6,215 bases of DNA from SKKL01 sp046543225. Lineage in GTDB: Bacteria > Actinomycetota > Acidimicrobiia > Acidimicrobiales > SKKL01. Location of the stretch: positions 1-6,215 of the forward strand of contig JBKGZW010000158.1 in assembly GCA_046543225.1 (NCBI GenBank), given 5' to 3'. The translations under genes and the position numbers were made by a program. This document shows, piece by piece, positions 1-6,215 of the stretch. The notes under the pieces were generated by a model that was given only the letters and a program-made list of their open reading frames with translations, was not told the DNA's origin and did no database searches. Positions within the stretch are counted from its first letter, which is position 1, and each line of letters starts with the position of its first letter.

Positions 1-1563
1 GGAGCCCCCGGTGATCCCGCCACGGGGCACGACGTCGGTGTCGCCGTGCACCACCTCGATGCGGTCGAGGGCCACACCGGTGCGGTCGGCCACCAGCATC
101 GCCCAGGCCGTGTGGTGGCCCTGCCCGTAGGGCGACGATCCGGTGAGCACGAGGAAGCTGCCGTCGGGTCGCAGCTCGACCGAGCCGTACTCGCTGCCCT
201 TGACCCCTGCGGTGCGGTCGACGAAGACCGACCACCCGATGCCCAGCGCCCGGCGGTCGTTGGCGTCCCGCCGGCGCGCCTGTTCGGCTCGCAGCGCGTC
301 GTAGCCGACCTCGGCGCGCACCAGGTGGAGGGCCTGGTGGTAGTCGCCGGAGTCGTAGGTGAGGCCCGTGGGGCTCGACCACGGGAACTCGTCGGGCCGC
401 AGCAGGTTCCGCTCGCGCACCTCGACGGGGTCCATACCGATCTCGGCGGCGAAGCGATCGACCGCCCGGTCGACCAGGGCACCGGATTCGGGACGCCCTG
501 CACCGCGGTAGGCGACCACCGGGGTGGTGTTGGTGACCACGCAGTCGGCCCGGTACCGCACGTGCTCGACCCGGTAGGGGCCCGGCATCAGCACGCCCGT
601 GTTGTTCATCATGTTGGGGGCCACCACGGGGTAGGCACCAGCGTCGGAGAGGATGTGGGCGTCGAGGCAACGGATCGTGCCGTCGCGGTCGCCGCCGATG
701 CGAACCGTCTGGCGCTGGGCCCGCGAGTGGCCGAGGCCGACCATGTCGGCGGAACGGTCGGGCACGAACCGCACCGGACGGCCGGCGCGGCGAGCCAGCA
801 GCGGCAGCAGCAGCTCCTCGGGGTAGGCCCTGGCCTTGGCCCCGAAGCTGCCGCCGACATCGCGGGTGACGACCCGGATCTCTGAGGGATCGAGCCCGTA
901 GGTCGAGGCGAGCAGGGCCCGGATCGGGTGGGCGCCCTGACAGGCCGCGTGGTAGAGCAGGCGTCCGTCGGCGGTCCACTCGGCAGCCGCGACCCGGGTC
1001 TCGATCGGACACGGTGCGAGGCGCTGGTTCTCGAAGACGGCCTCGACCACGACCTCGCAGTCGTCGAAGGGCAGTTCCTCGTCGGCGCCGCCGCTGCGCT
1101 GGGCGGCGAGGTTGGTCCCGGCGGCGGGGAACAAGACCACCTCGTCGGTGAGGGCGTCGACGGCGCTGACCACCGCCGGCAGCGGCTCGATGTCGACCAC
1201 GACCGCTTCGGCGGCGTCGGCCACCGCGGCCGCCGACTCGCCGACGATGGCCACCACGGGCTCGCCGGCGTAGCGGACGGTGTCGGTGGCCAGGAGCGGG
1301 CGGACCATGGTGTCGGGGACGAACGGGAACAGCGGGGGGAGCGGATCGAGGTCGAGGTCGGCGCCGGTGACCACGTCGACCACCCCTGGGGCGGACCGGG
1401 CCTGGTCCACGTCGATCTCGACGATGCGGCCGTGGGCGACGGTGGAGGTGACGTAGCCGACGGTGAGGACACCGGGGAGGTCGAGGTCGGCGACGAAGGC
1501 GCCGTGGCCGGTGAGCAGGTGCGGGTCCTCGACCCGGTGGACGGCGGTTCCGAGCAGCGGCAT
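1..1563 (-). CDS. Form II CoxL-like / xanthine dehydrogenase-family molybdopterin-binding large subunit, C-terminus outside window
   Basis: This open frame runs off the left edge. The first 521 residues are visible, and the family usually has about 760-800. Enzymes of this family hydroxylate aldehydes, purines or other heterocycles in the cytoplasm, using a molybdopterin-cytosine cofactor with FAD and 2Fe-2S partner subunits. Seen: the N-terminal RVEDPHLLTG (10-19), VRYAGEPVVAIV (96-107) at the end of the a/b hammerhead domain, DVGGSFGAK (235-243), RPVRFVPDR (262-270), AYRGAGRPES (351-360), YGQGHHT (479-485) and HGDTD (506-510). In true CO dehydrogenases the loop is AYRCSFR and its Cys binds copper. 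Here Gly354 replaces that Cys, so CO oxidation is not supported and the substrate is unknown. The ATG at 1563 fits the family N-terminus, although its ribosome site is weak (GGGGCC). The gene follows the GDT1 gene by 16 nt and is probably co-transcribed with it. The catalytic Glu near the C-terminus lies outside the window. Confidence 0.9.
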   Translation of the reverse strand, partial: MPLLGTAVHRVEDPHLLTGHGAFVADLDLPGVLTVGYVTSTVAHGRIVEIDVDQARSAPGVVDVVTGADLDLDPLPPLFPFVPDTMVRPLLATDTVRYAGEPVVAIVGESAAAVADAAEAVVVDIEPLPAVVSAVDALTDEVVLFPAAGTNLAAQRSGGADEELPFDDCEVVVEAVFENQRLAPCPIETRVAAAEWTADGRLLYHAACQGAHPIRALLASTYGLDPSEIRVVTRDVGGSFGAKARAYPEELLLPLLARRAGRPVRFVPDRSADMVGLGHSRAQRQTVRIGGDRDGTIRCLDAHILSDAGAYPVVAPNMMNNTGVLMPGPYRVEHVRYRADCVVTNTTPVVAYRGAGRPESGALVDRAVDRFAAEIGMDPVEVRERNLLRPDEFPWSSPTGLTYDSGDYHQALHLVRAEVGYDALRAEQARRRDANDRRALGIGWSVFVDRTAGVKGSEYGSVELRPDGSFLVLTGSSPYGQGHHTAWAMLVADRTGVALDRIEVVHGDTDVVPRGGITGGS

Positions 1564-1579
1564 GGCCCCGACGGTACCG

Positions 1580-2149
1580 TCAGCGCAGGGCGTCGAGGAG
1601 CAACAGCAGCCCGAACAGCGCGAAGAGCCCGGCGGCGATGCGCTTGGTGGTCCGCTCGGGCAGCCGGGTGCCGAGCATGGCGCCCACCACGACCCCGAGC
1701 CCCGACGATGCGGTGGCGCCCACCGTTCCACCGACCCAGGTCAGGAGGGCGTCGCGATCCGCGGCCAGGGTGGTGGTGGCCAGCATGGTCTTGTCGCCCA
1801 TCTCGGCCACGGTCATGGCGACGATGATCGTCACCAGGGCCCGCAGCCCGGTGCCGGTACCGGTGCCGAGGAGCTCGTCGTCATCGTCGTCGACGTCTCG
1901 CCAGGTCCAGACGGCGAAGCCGAGGAAGATGACCGCGGCACCGACGCCGATGGCGGTCTCGGGCAGGGCGGCACCGAGCGCCCCGCCGGCGAGGGCGGCG
2001 AAGCCCTGGGTGATGGCGAACACCACGGCGATGCCGCCCAGCACCAGCAGCGGTGGGTGGCGGGTGGCGAGGCTCGCCGCCACGAGCTGGGTCTTGTCCC
2101 CCAACTCAGCCAGGAACACCACGGCGGCGGCGATGACGACTGCGTCCAC
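1580..2149 (-). CDS. GDT1/TMEM165 (UPF0016) family divalent cation transporter, probable Mn2+ exporter
   Basis: A 189-residue integral membrane protein with the two-fold internal repeat of the UPF0016/GDT1 family. Each half carries the signature E-x-G-D-K-T: ELGDKT at 15-20 and EMGDKT at 116-121, 101 residues apart. The acidic residues of the two signatures are thought to form the cation path. About six hydrophobic segments are visible (roughly 3-14, 34-60, 66-83, 104-115, 135-157, 170-188). The linker between halves has a strongly acidic run, DVDDDDDE (85-92), followed by GTGTGTG (95-101). Known members move Mn2+ or Ca2+ out of the cytoplasm (cyanobacterial Mnx, Vibrio MneA, yeast Gdt1, human TMEM165), so Mn2+ export is the best guess; the ion cannot be read from sequence. 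The start is GTG at 2149, and an in-frame TAG at 2158-2156 rules out a longer protein. The gene follows the CDF gene by 6 nt. Confidence 0.92.
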   Translation of the reverse strand: MDAVVIAAAVVFLAELGDKTQLVAASLATRHPPLLVLGGIAVVFAITQGFAALAGGALGAALPETAIGVGAAVIFLGFAVWTWRDVDDDDDELLGTGTGTGLRALVTIIVAMTVAEMGDKTMLATTTLAADRDALLTWVGGTVGATASSGLGVVVGAMLGTRLPERTTKRIAAGLFALFGLLLLLDALR

Positions 2150-2152
2150 GGA

Positions 2153-2157
2153 CCTCT
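2153..2157 (-). promoter_or_regulatory. Ribosome binding site of the GDT1-family gene, overlapping the upstream stop codon
   Basis: The minus strand reads TAGAGGTCCGTG. TAG (2158-2156) ends the CDF gene, AGAGG (2157-2153) matches a Shine-Dalgarno core, and GTG (2149) starts the GDT1-family gene. The overlap implies that ribosomes finishing the CDF frame can restart at once, so the two transporters are probably translationally coupled. The 3-nt spacing from AGAGG to GTG is shorter than usual, which keeps confidence moderate. Confidence 0.4.
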
Positions 2158-3133
2158 ATCGATGTTCGGAGCCACCGGTCGAGGTGGGCTGCTCGTCCTC
2201 CGGGAGAGTACCGCCGGCCGGGGGCTCGCCGTGCACGAGATCGTCGCAGGGGTGACACTCGACCTCGATGGTGGTGTGGTCGATGCCGTGGCGGTCGTGG
2301 AGACGCTGGCGGACCTCGTCGAGCAGCGTCTGGGACTCGTGCACCTCCATGGTCCCCTCGACCTCGAGGTGGGCCGACAGCGAGAGATCGCCGGGCACGT
2401 GCTCCCACAGGTGCAGGTGATGGGCTGCGGTCACCCCCTCGACCGATTCGAGGGTGTCGGTCACGTCCGCGGCCTCGACCTCGGGAGGAACCACGTGCAT
2501 GAGCACGCGCGTCGAGGATCGCAGCAGTTGCCATCCGCTCCATGCCACCCACAGGGCGATGGCGATGGCCACCGCGGGGTCGACCCAGGTGGCATCGGCG
2601 ACGAGCACCGCCGCACCGGCCACCAGCACCCCGGCCGAGCCGGCGGCGTCGCCCACCAGGTGAACGACCGCGGCCCGGGTGGCGAGGCTTCCCGAGACCC
2701 GGGCGAGCAGCACCGCCGAGGACGAGTTCACCACCAGGCCGACGACGGCGAGGACGATGACACCCCAGCCGTGGACCTCGTCGGGTTCCAGCAGGCGCCG
2801 GGCCGCCTCGATCACGATCCACACCGACGAGACCAGCAACAACACCGCGCTGAACAGGGCGCCGAGCACGTCGGCGCGCCCCCATCCCCACGTGTTGCGG
2901 CGGGTGACCCCCCACGCGGCGAGGCGGATGGCGACGAGCGCGATGGCGAGGCCGACCACGTCGGTGATCTGGTGGACGCTGTCGGCGACGAGGGCGATCG
3001 AGCCGAGCAGCAGTCCGAAGACCACCTGGGTCACCGCCAGCACGGTGTTGGCGGCGAGCGCGACCAGCACCACCCCGGCGGGAGCGAGCCGGGCCGTGGT
3101 CGAAGGTGAGGGGTGCAGGTGGTCGTGGCCCAC
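2156..3133 (-). CDS. CDF-family cation efflux transporter (CzcD/ZnT-like, probably Zn2+)
   Basis: A 325-residue transporter of the cation diffusion facilitator family, which exports Zn2+ and related ions from the cytoplasm in exchange for protons. Residues are numbered from the GTG at 3133. Six membrane segments are visible (about 19-41, 46-70, 90-111, 123-144, 155-180, 184-203). The intramembrane metal site is intact as HxxxD in TM2 (HQITD, His54/Asp58) and HxxxD in TM5 (HLVGD, His158/Asp162), the arrangement typical of zinc transporters. The C-terminal cytoplasmic domain carries HHLHLW (238-243) and ends with CHPC (293-296), possible extra metal ligands. Start choice: GTG gives MGHDHLH, the usual His-rich CDF N-terminus. 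A TTG at 3169 would add 12 residues that do not look like the family and has no ribosome site nearby. It is the first gene after an 82-nt gap containing an inverted repeat and is followed 6 nt later by the GDT1-family gene. Confidence 0.93.
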   Translation of the reverse strand: MGHDHLHPSPSTTARLAPAGVVLVALAANTVLAVTQVVFGLLLGSIALVADSVHQITDVVGLAIALVAIRLAAWGVTRRNTWGWGRADVLGALFSAVLLLVSSVWIVIEAARRLLEPDEVHGWGVIVLAVVGLVVNSSSAVLLARVSGSLATRAAVVHLVGDAAGSAGVLVAGAAVLVADATWVDPAVAIAIALWVAWSGWQLLRSSTRVLMHVVPPEVEAADVTDTLESVEGVTAAHHLHLWEHVPGDLSLSAHLEVEGTMEVHESQTLLDEVRQRLHDRHGIDHTTIEVECHPCDDLVHGEPPAGGTLPEDEQPTSTGGSEHR

Positions 3134-3172
3134 GTACCCAGCCTGCGCCGCGCCCGTCGCGATCCGCAACGA

Positions 3173-3197
3173 GAGAGCGAGTCTGACTCCCGCTCTC
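3173..3197 (-). terminator. Inverted repeat: possible terminator of the malic enzyme gene or operator of the CDF gene
   Basis: This repeat lies in the 82-nt gap between the malic enzyme stop (3216) and the CDF start (3133). On the minus strand GAGAGC (3197-3192) pairs with GCTCTC (3178-3173), and inside it GAGTC (3189-3185) pairs with GACTC (3183-3179) around one base. Two unpaired bases (3191-3190) sit on one side, giving 11 pairs in all. As RNA this would fold into a strong hairpin 19 nt after the stop. The following bases (TCGTTGCGG) have no run of T, so a classical intrinsic terminator is not well supported. The 11-bp palindrome GAGTC-A-GACTC could instead be a repressor site just upstream of the metal efflux gene. 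The inverted repeat is seen; its role is inference. Confidence 0.35.
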
Positions 3198-3215
3198 GCT
3201 CGCGGGCGGCGACGA

Positions 3216-4613
3216 CTACTTGCGGACGACGTCCTCGTCGATCGCGGCCGCGGTGACGGCCCGGGCGACCTCGACGGCGACGGTGCGGTCGAAGACCGAC
3301 GGCACGATCATCTCGGTGTCGAGCTCGTCGTCGCTGACCGACTCGGCGATGGCCTTGGCCGCCGCCAGCTTCATGCCCTCGGTGATCGAGTGGGCGTGGG
3401 CGTCGAGCGCGCCCCGGAAGATGCCGGGGAAGGCCAGCACGTTGTTGATCTGGTTGGGGTAGTCGCTACGTCCCGTTGCGATGACCCGGGCCAAGCCGTC
3501 GGCGGCCTCGGGACGGATCTCGGGTTCGGGGTTGGCCAGGGCGAACACGATCGGTTCGGGGGCCATGGTCCGCAGATCGGCGGCGGTGATGAGCCCCGGG
3601 CCGCTGACCCCGACGAACACATCGGTGCCCTCCATGATCTCGCCGAGGGAGCCGGTGCGGCGGTCGGGGTTGGTGTTCTCGGCGAACCACTGCTTGGCCA
3701 CGTTGAGGTCGTCGCGGCCCTCCCAGATGGCGCCTTGGCGGTCGGTGCCGATCACCTCGGCGACACCGGCCGACAGCAGGATCTTGCCGATGGCGACCCC
3801 GGCGGCGCCCACGCCGGCGATGACCACCCGCAGGTCCTCCATCCGGCGGCCGGTGAGCCGCAGCGCGTTCTCGAGGGCGGCGAGCACCACCACCGCGGTG
3901 CCGTGCTGGTCGTCGTGGAAGACCGGGATGTCGAGGCTGGCCTTGAGCCGGTCCTCGACCTCGAAGCAGCGCGGTGCGGCGATGTCTTCGAGGTTGATGC
4001 CGCCGAAGGTCGGCGCGAGCCGCTCGACGGTCTCGACCAGTTCGTCGGCGTCGTCGATGTCGAGGCAGATGGGGAAGCCGTCGACCCCGGCGAAGGCCTT
4101 GAACAGCAGCGCCTTGCCCTCCATGACCGGCATGGCGGCGGCGGGACCGATGTCGCCGAGGCCGAGCACCGCCGTGCCGTCGGTGACGATGGCGACGGTG
4201 TTCTGACGGATGGTGAGGTCGTGGGAGCGACGGGGGTCGTCGTGGATGGCGGTGCAGACCCGGGCCACGCCGGGCGTGTAGGCCATCGACAGGTCTTCGT
4301 TGTCGAGCACCGGGGCGAGGGGCAACACCTCGATCTTGCCGCCCTCGTGCATGGCGAAGGTGCGGTCCTCCCACGCGATCAGCTCGATGTTCTCGAGCCC
4401 GCGGATGGCGTCGAGCACCTTGCCCTGATGGGTCTCGTCGCCGCAGTTGACCACGATGTCCTCGACCAGGTGCCTGGCCTTGGCCTCGAAGCCCTCGAGA
4501 CCGACGATGTTGGCTCCTGCTGCGCCGATCGCGGTGGCGAGCTCACCCAGTGCACCGGGCCGGTTGTTGAGCCGGACGCGGATCTTCAGCGAGTACGCAG
4601 CGGTGTTGGCCAT
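3216..4613 (-). CDS. ACT domain-containing malic enzyme (malate dehydrogenase, oxaloacetate-decarboxylating)
   Basis: A 465-residue cytoplasmic enzyme that oxidatively decarboxylates malate to pyruvate and CO2, supplying NADH or NADPH. The N-terminal region (about 8-80, with RLNNRPGALGELATAIG) is an ACT domain, a small-ligand-sensing module. The catalytic part begins near 95. It shows SMAYTPGVA (109-117, catalytic Tyr112), VTDGTAVLGLGDIGP (143-157), EGKALLFKAFAG (165-176, catalytic Lys167), metal ligands in NLEDI (207-211) and FHDDQHGTA (232-240), the Rossmann loop GVGAAG (267-272), ALANPEPEI (358-366) and SDYPNQINNVLAFPG (383-397). Cofactor preference is not decided: Asp291 follows the second Rossmann strand, but both NAD and NADP enzymes can have Asp there. 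The ATG at 4613 gives MANTAAYSLKIRVR and is preferred over a TTG at 4652, whose extra 13 residues look non-native. No strong ribosome site is visible. The gene lies 51 nt after pyrE. Confidence 0.95.
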   Translation of the reverse strand: MANTAAYSLKIRVRLNNRPGALGELATAIGAAGANIVGLEGFEAKARHLVEDIVVNCGDETHQGKVLDAIRGLENIELIAWEDRTFAMHEGGKIEVLPLAPVLDNEDLSMAYTPGVARVCTAIHDDPRRSHDLTIRQNTVAIVTDGTAVLGLGDIGPAAAMPVMEGKALLFKAFAGVDGFPICLDIDDADELVETVERLAPTFGGINLEDIAAPRCFEVEDRLKASLDIPVFHDDQHGTAVVVLAALENALRLTGRRMEDLRVVIAGVGAAGVAIGKILLSAGVAEVIGTDRQGAIWEGRDDLNVAKQWFAENTNPDRRTGSLGEIMEGTDVFVGVSGPGLITAADLRTMAPEPIVFALANPEPEIRPEAADGLARVIATGRSDYPNQINNVLAFPGIFRGALDAHAHSITEGMKLAAAKAIAESVSDDELDTEMIVPSVFDRTVAVEVARAVTAAAIDEDVVRK

Positions 4614-4664
4614 GGCGAGCCACGGTACCGGCCGCGTCGCCTCCGGCCCCAACCGATAGCGGTG

Positions 4665-5234
4665 TCAGTCCTCGTAGGAGAACCCGAGGTCGGGGGCGGT
4701 CACCAGCGGGAGGAACTCGATCCCCTCGGCGGCGGCCAGGTCGCCACAGGTGCCGCCCCGGTCGACGATCGGCATGATGAGTACGGGTTCGGCTCCCAGC
4801 TCGCGCACGACCCGGGCCGCCTCCAACGGCGACGAGCCGCGGGTGACGGTGTCTTCGACGATGACGACGTGGTCGCCGGGTTCGAGCGCTCCCGCCAGGC
4901 GCCCGGTGACGCCGTGGTCCTTGGCCTCCTTGCGGATGCTGAACGACCGCAGGTCGCGTCCCTTGGTCGCGGCCACCGCGGCCACGCCGAAGGCCACGGG
5001 ATCGGCGCCCGCGGTGAGGCCCCCGATGGCGGTGATGCTGTGTGGCAACAGACCGAGCATGGCGTCGGCGACGAGGAGGATGCCGTCGGGCCGACACGCG
5101 GTCTGCTTGGAATCGATGAACCAGCTCGTGGCCTTGCCCGATTTGAGGACGAAGTCCCCCCGCCGGACCGAGTGTTCGAGCAGGTGCTCGATCAGGGCTG
5201 CTCTGGGATCGGGTTCGTCGGCGTCGTCGGGCAT
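4665..5234 (-). CDS. pyrE: Orotate phosphoribosyltransferase
   Basis: A 189-residue cytoplasmic enzyme of pyrimidine synthesis that joins orotate to PRPP to form orotidine 5'-phosphate. The type I phosphoribosyltransferase PRPP loop is VVIVEDTVTRGSS (123-135). The flexible catalytic loop RKEAKDHG (101-108) is the pattern that separates OPRT from other phosphoribosyltransferases. FVLKSGKATSWFID (28-41) matches the N-terminal orotate-binding hood, and AIGGLTAGADP (69-79) is also family-typical. Length is close to the usual 180-215 residues and no key motif is missing. The ATG at 5234 is preceded on the minus strand by GGGTAGG about nine bases upstream, an acceptable ribosome site. It lies 42 nt after purM, so purine and pyrimidine synthesis genes probably share a transcript here. 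No PyrR-type attenuator or other regulatory structure is visible in the gap. Confidence 0.96.
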   Translation of the reverse strand: MPDDADEPDPRAALIEHLLEHSVRRGDFVLKSGKATSWFIDSKQTACRPDGILLVADAMLGLLPHSITAIGGLTAGADPVAFGVAAVAATKGRDLRSFSIRKEAKDHGVTGRLAGALEPGDHVVIVEDTVTRGSSPLEAARVVRELGAEPVLIMPIVDRGGTCGDLAAAEGIEFLPLVTAPDLGFSYED

Positions 5235-5276
5235 CGACCCGAACCTACCCGCCGTTGCCTGGTGTTGCCGAGCGAA

Positions 5277-6215
5277 TCAGGCGAAGCGGACGCGGCCGTC
5301 GCCCTGCTCGACGTCGCCGATCTCGACCGCGCGATGGCCGGCGGTGCGCAACACGTCGAGGCTGCGATGGGCGTCGTCGGCAGGGACGGCGACGACCATG
5401 CCGATGCCCATGTTGAACGTCCTCACCATCTCGTCGGTGGTGACGCGGCCGGCGCGCTGGATCTCGCCGAAGATCGGGGGCGTCTCCCACGTGGAGCGGT
5501 CGATCACCGCGTCGTTGCCGGTGCCGAGCGCCCGGGGCAGGTTGCCGGTGATACCGCCTCCGGTGATGTGGGCGACACCGCGGACGTCGACCACGCGCAA
5601 CAGCTCGCGGATGGCGGGGGCGTAGATGACCGACGGGGCGAGCAGCTCGTCGCCGAGACTGTGGTGCGCGCCGTCCCACGCCGGCTCGTCGAGGGACCGG
5701 CCCTGGTGCTCGAGCAGCACCCGGCGGGCGAGCGAGTAGCCGTTGGAGCGCAGGTTGGGCGACGGGATCCCGATGAGACGGTCGCCGGGAGCGACGTGGT
5801 CTCCGGTGATGATCTGGTCGCGCTCGGCCACACCGACGGCGAAGCCGACCAGGTCGAACTCGCCCGGTTCCATGGCTCCGGGATGCTCGGCCATCTCGCC
5901 GCCGATGAGCGCGCACCCGGCGGTGCGGCACCCCTCGGCCACCCCTTCGACGAGCGACTCGATGTGATCGGGGTCGAGTCGCCCCACCGCGATGTAGTCG
6001 AGGAAGAACAGCGGTTCGGCGCCCTGACAGACGATGTCGTCGACACACATGGCCACCAGGTCGACGCCGATGCTGTCGAAGCGGCCGAGCTGTTGGGCGA
6101 TGAGCGCCTTGGTGCCGACCCCATCGGTGGCCGAGACCATGATGGGGTGGCGGAACCGGTGCTGGGGGAACTCGAAGAGCCCGCCGAAGCCGCCGATGTC
6201 TCCGACGACCTCGGG
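5277..6215 (-). CDS. purM: Phosphoribosylformylglycinamidine cyclo-ligase (AIR synthetase), N-terminus outside window
   Basis: The 3' part of purM: 312 residues are visible and the frame stays open to the right edge. Full-length PurM has about 340-350 residues, so roughly 30-35 N-terminal residues are missing. The enzyme uses ATP to close FGAM into aminoimidazole ribotide, step five of de novo purine synthesis. Numbered from the first visible residue: DIGGFGGLF (6-14), SATDGVGTK (28-36, nucleotide binding), MCVDDIVCQGAEPLFFLDY (56-74), ALIGGEMAEHPG (102-113), SPNLRSNGYSLAR further on, HITGGGITGNLPRAL, and FNMGIGMVVAV near the C-terminus. The internal ATG at 6140 is not the start, because DIGGFGGLF upstream is conserved PurM sequence. 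CVDD and AEHPG are common in actinobacteria; Met at the usual Thr of GGETAE is a small deviation. The stop lies 42 nt before pyrE. Confidence 0.96.
   Translation of the reverse strand, partial: PEVVGDIGGFGGLFEFPQHRFRHPIMVSATDGVGTKALIAQQLGRFDSIGVDLVAMCVDDIVCQGAEPLFFLDYIAVGRLDPDHIESLVEGVAEGCRTAGCALIGGEMAEHPGAMEPGEFDLVGFAVGVAERDQIITGDHVAPGDRLIGIPSPNLRSNGYSLARRVLLEHQGRSLDEPAWDGAHHSLGDELLAPSVIYAPAIRELLRVVDVRGVAHITGGGITGNLPRALGTGNDAVIDRSTWETPPIFGEIQRAGRVTTDEMVRTFNMGIGMVVAVPADDAHRSLDVLRTAGHRAVEIGDVEQGDGRVRFA

Noticed and set aside
1..1563. Genuine aerobic CO dehydrogenase large subunit (form I CoxL)
   Set aside because: The diagnostic AYRCSFR loop is absent; the sequence reads AYRGAGR and lacks the copper-binding Cys.
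46..1827. Long plus-strand frames (about 280-300 codons) opposite the CoxL-like gene
   Set aside because: They have low-complexity composition, no motifs, and full overlap with a confident minus-strand gene, so they are GC-driven shadows.
1463..3109. A 548-codon open frame on the plus strand, opposite the two transporter genes
   Set aside because: Its translation is rich in Gly, Asp, His, Arg and Gln without recognisable domains. It runs antisense to two genes with clear family motifs. Long stop-free antisense frames are expected at this GC content.
3134..3169. TTG at 3169 as start of the CDF transporter
   Set aside because: The 12 added residues do not resemble the family and the only GGAG lies 17 nt upstream; GTG at 3133 yields the typical MGHDH N-terminus.
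4614..4652. TTG at 4652 as start of the malic enzyme
   Set aside because: The 13 added residues would start only 12 nt after the pyrE stop and look like translated intergenic sequence; the ATG at 4613 leads straight into the ACT domain.
5255..5270. Direct repeat GTTGCC-N4-GTTGCC between purM and pyrE
   Set aside because: Two copies of a 6-mer in GC-rich DNA are expected by chance; no known regulator site matches.

Overview
The window is a compact, very GC-rich stretch of bacterial chromosome in which all six genes I can support lie on the minus strand. They read from the right edge to the left: purM (partial), pyrE, an ACT-domain malic enzyme, a CDF-type cation efflux transporter, a GDT1/UPF0016-type transporter, and a CoxL-like molybdopterin enzyme (partial). 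GC-rich third codon positions, GTG starts, the ACT-plus-malic-enzyme architecture and the PurM variants CVDD and AEHPG all fit an actinobacterium. A member of Acidimicrobiia is my best guess, but that is inference from style, not from a marker gene.

Right part (about 4665-6215): purM and pyrE, separated by 42 nt, encode steps of de novo purine and pyrimidine synthesis. Centre (3216-4613): a malic enzyme with an N-terminal ACT domain, 51 nt after pyrE. It links malate and pyruvate and probably senses an amino acid or other small ligand. Left-centre (1580-3133): two transporters of unrelated families, both expected to remove divalent metals from the cytoplasm. They are separated by 6 nt, and the ribosome binding site of the second overlaps the stop codon of the first. 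Left edge (1-1563): the first 521 residues of a xanthine dehydrogenase/CoxL-family large subunit. Its active-site motif is AYRGAGR (form II), not the AYRCSFR of genuine CO dehydrogenases. It starts 16 nt after the GDT1 gene.

The spacing suggests two transcription units: purM-pyrE-malic enzyme, then CDF-GDT1-coxL-like. The 82 nt between them (3134-3215) hold a clear inverted repeat. Every intergenic gap is under 100 nt, so there is no unexplained non-coding stretch. I saw no tRNA, rRNA, CRISPR array, insertion sequence or phage gene. Most of the content is ordinary metabolism. The items most worth a second look are the metal exporter pair joined to a form II CoxL homologue, the inverted repeat ahead of it, and several substitutions in the CoxL-like protein.
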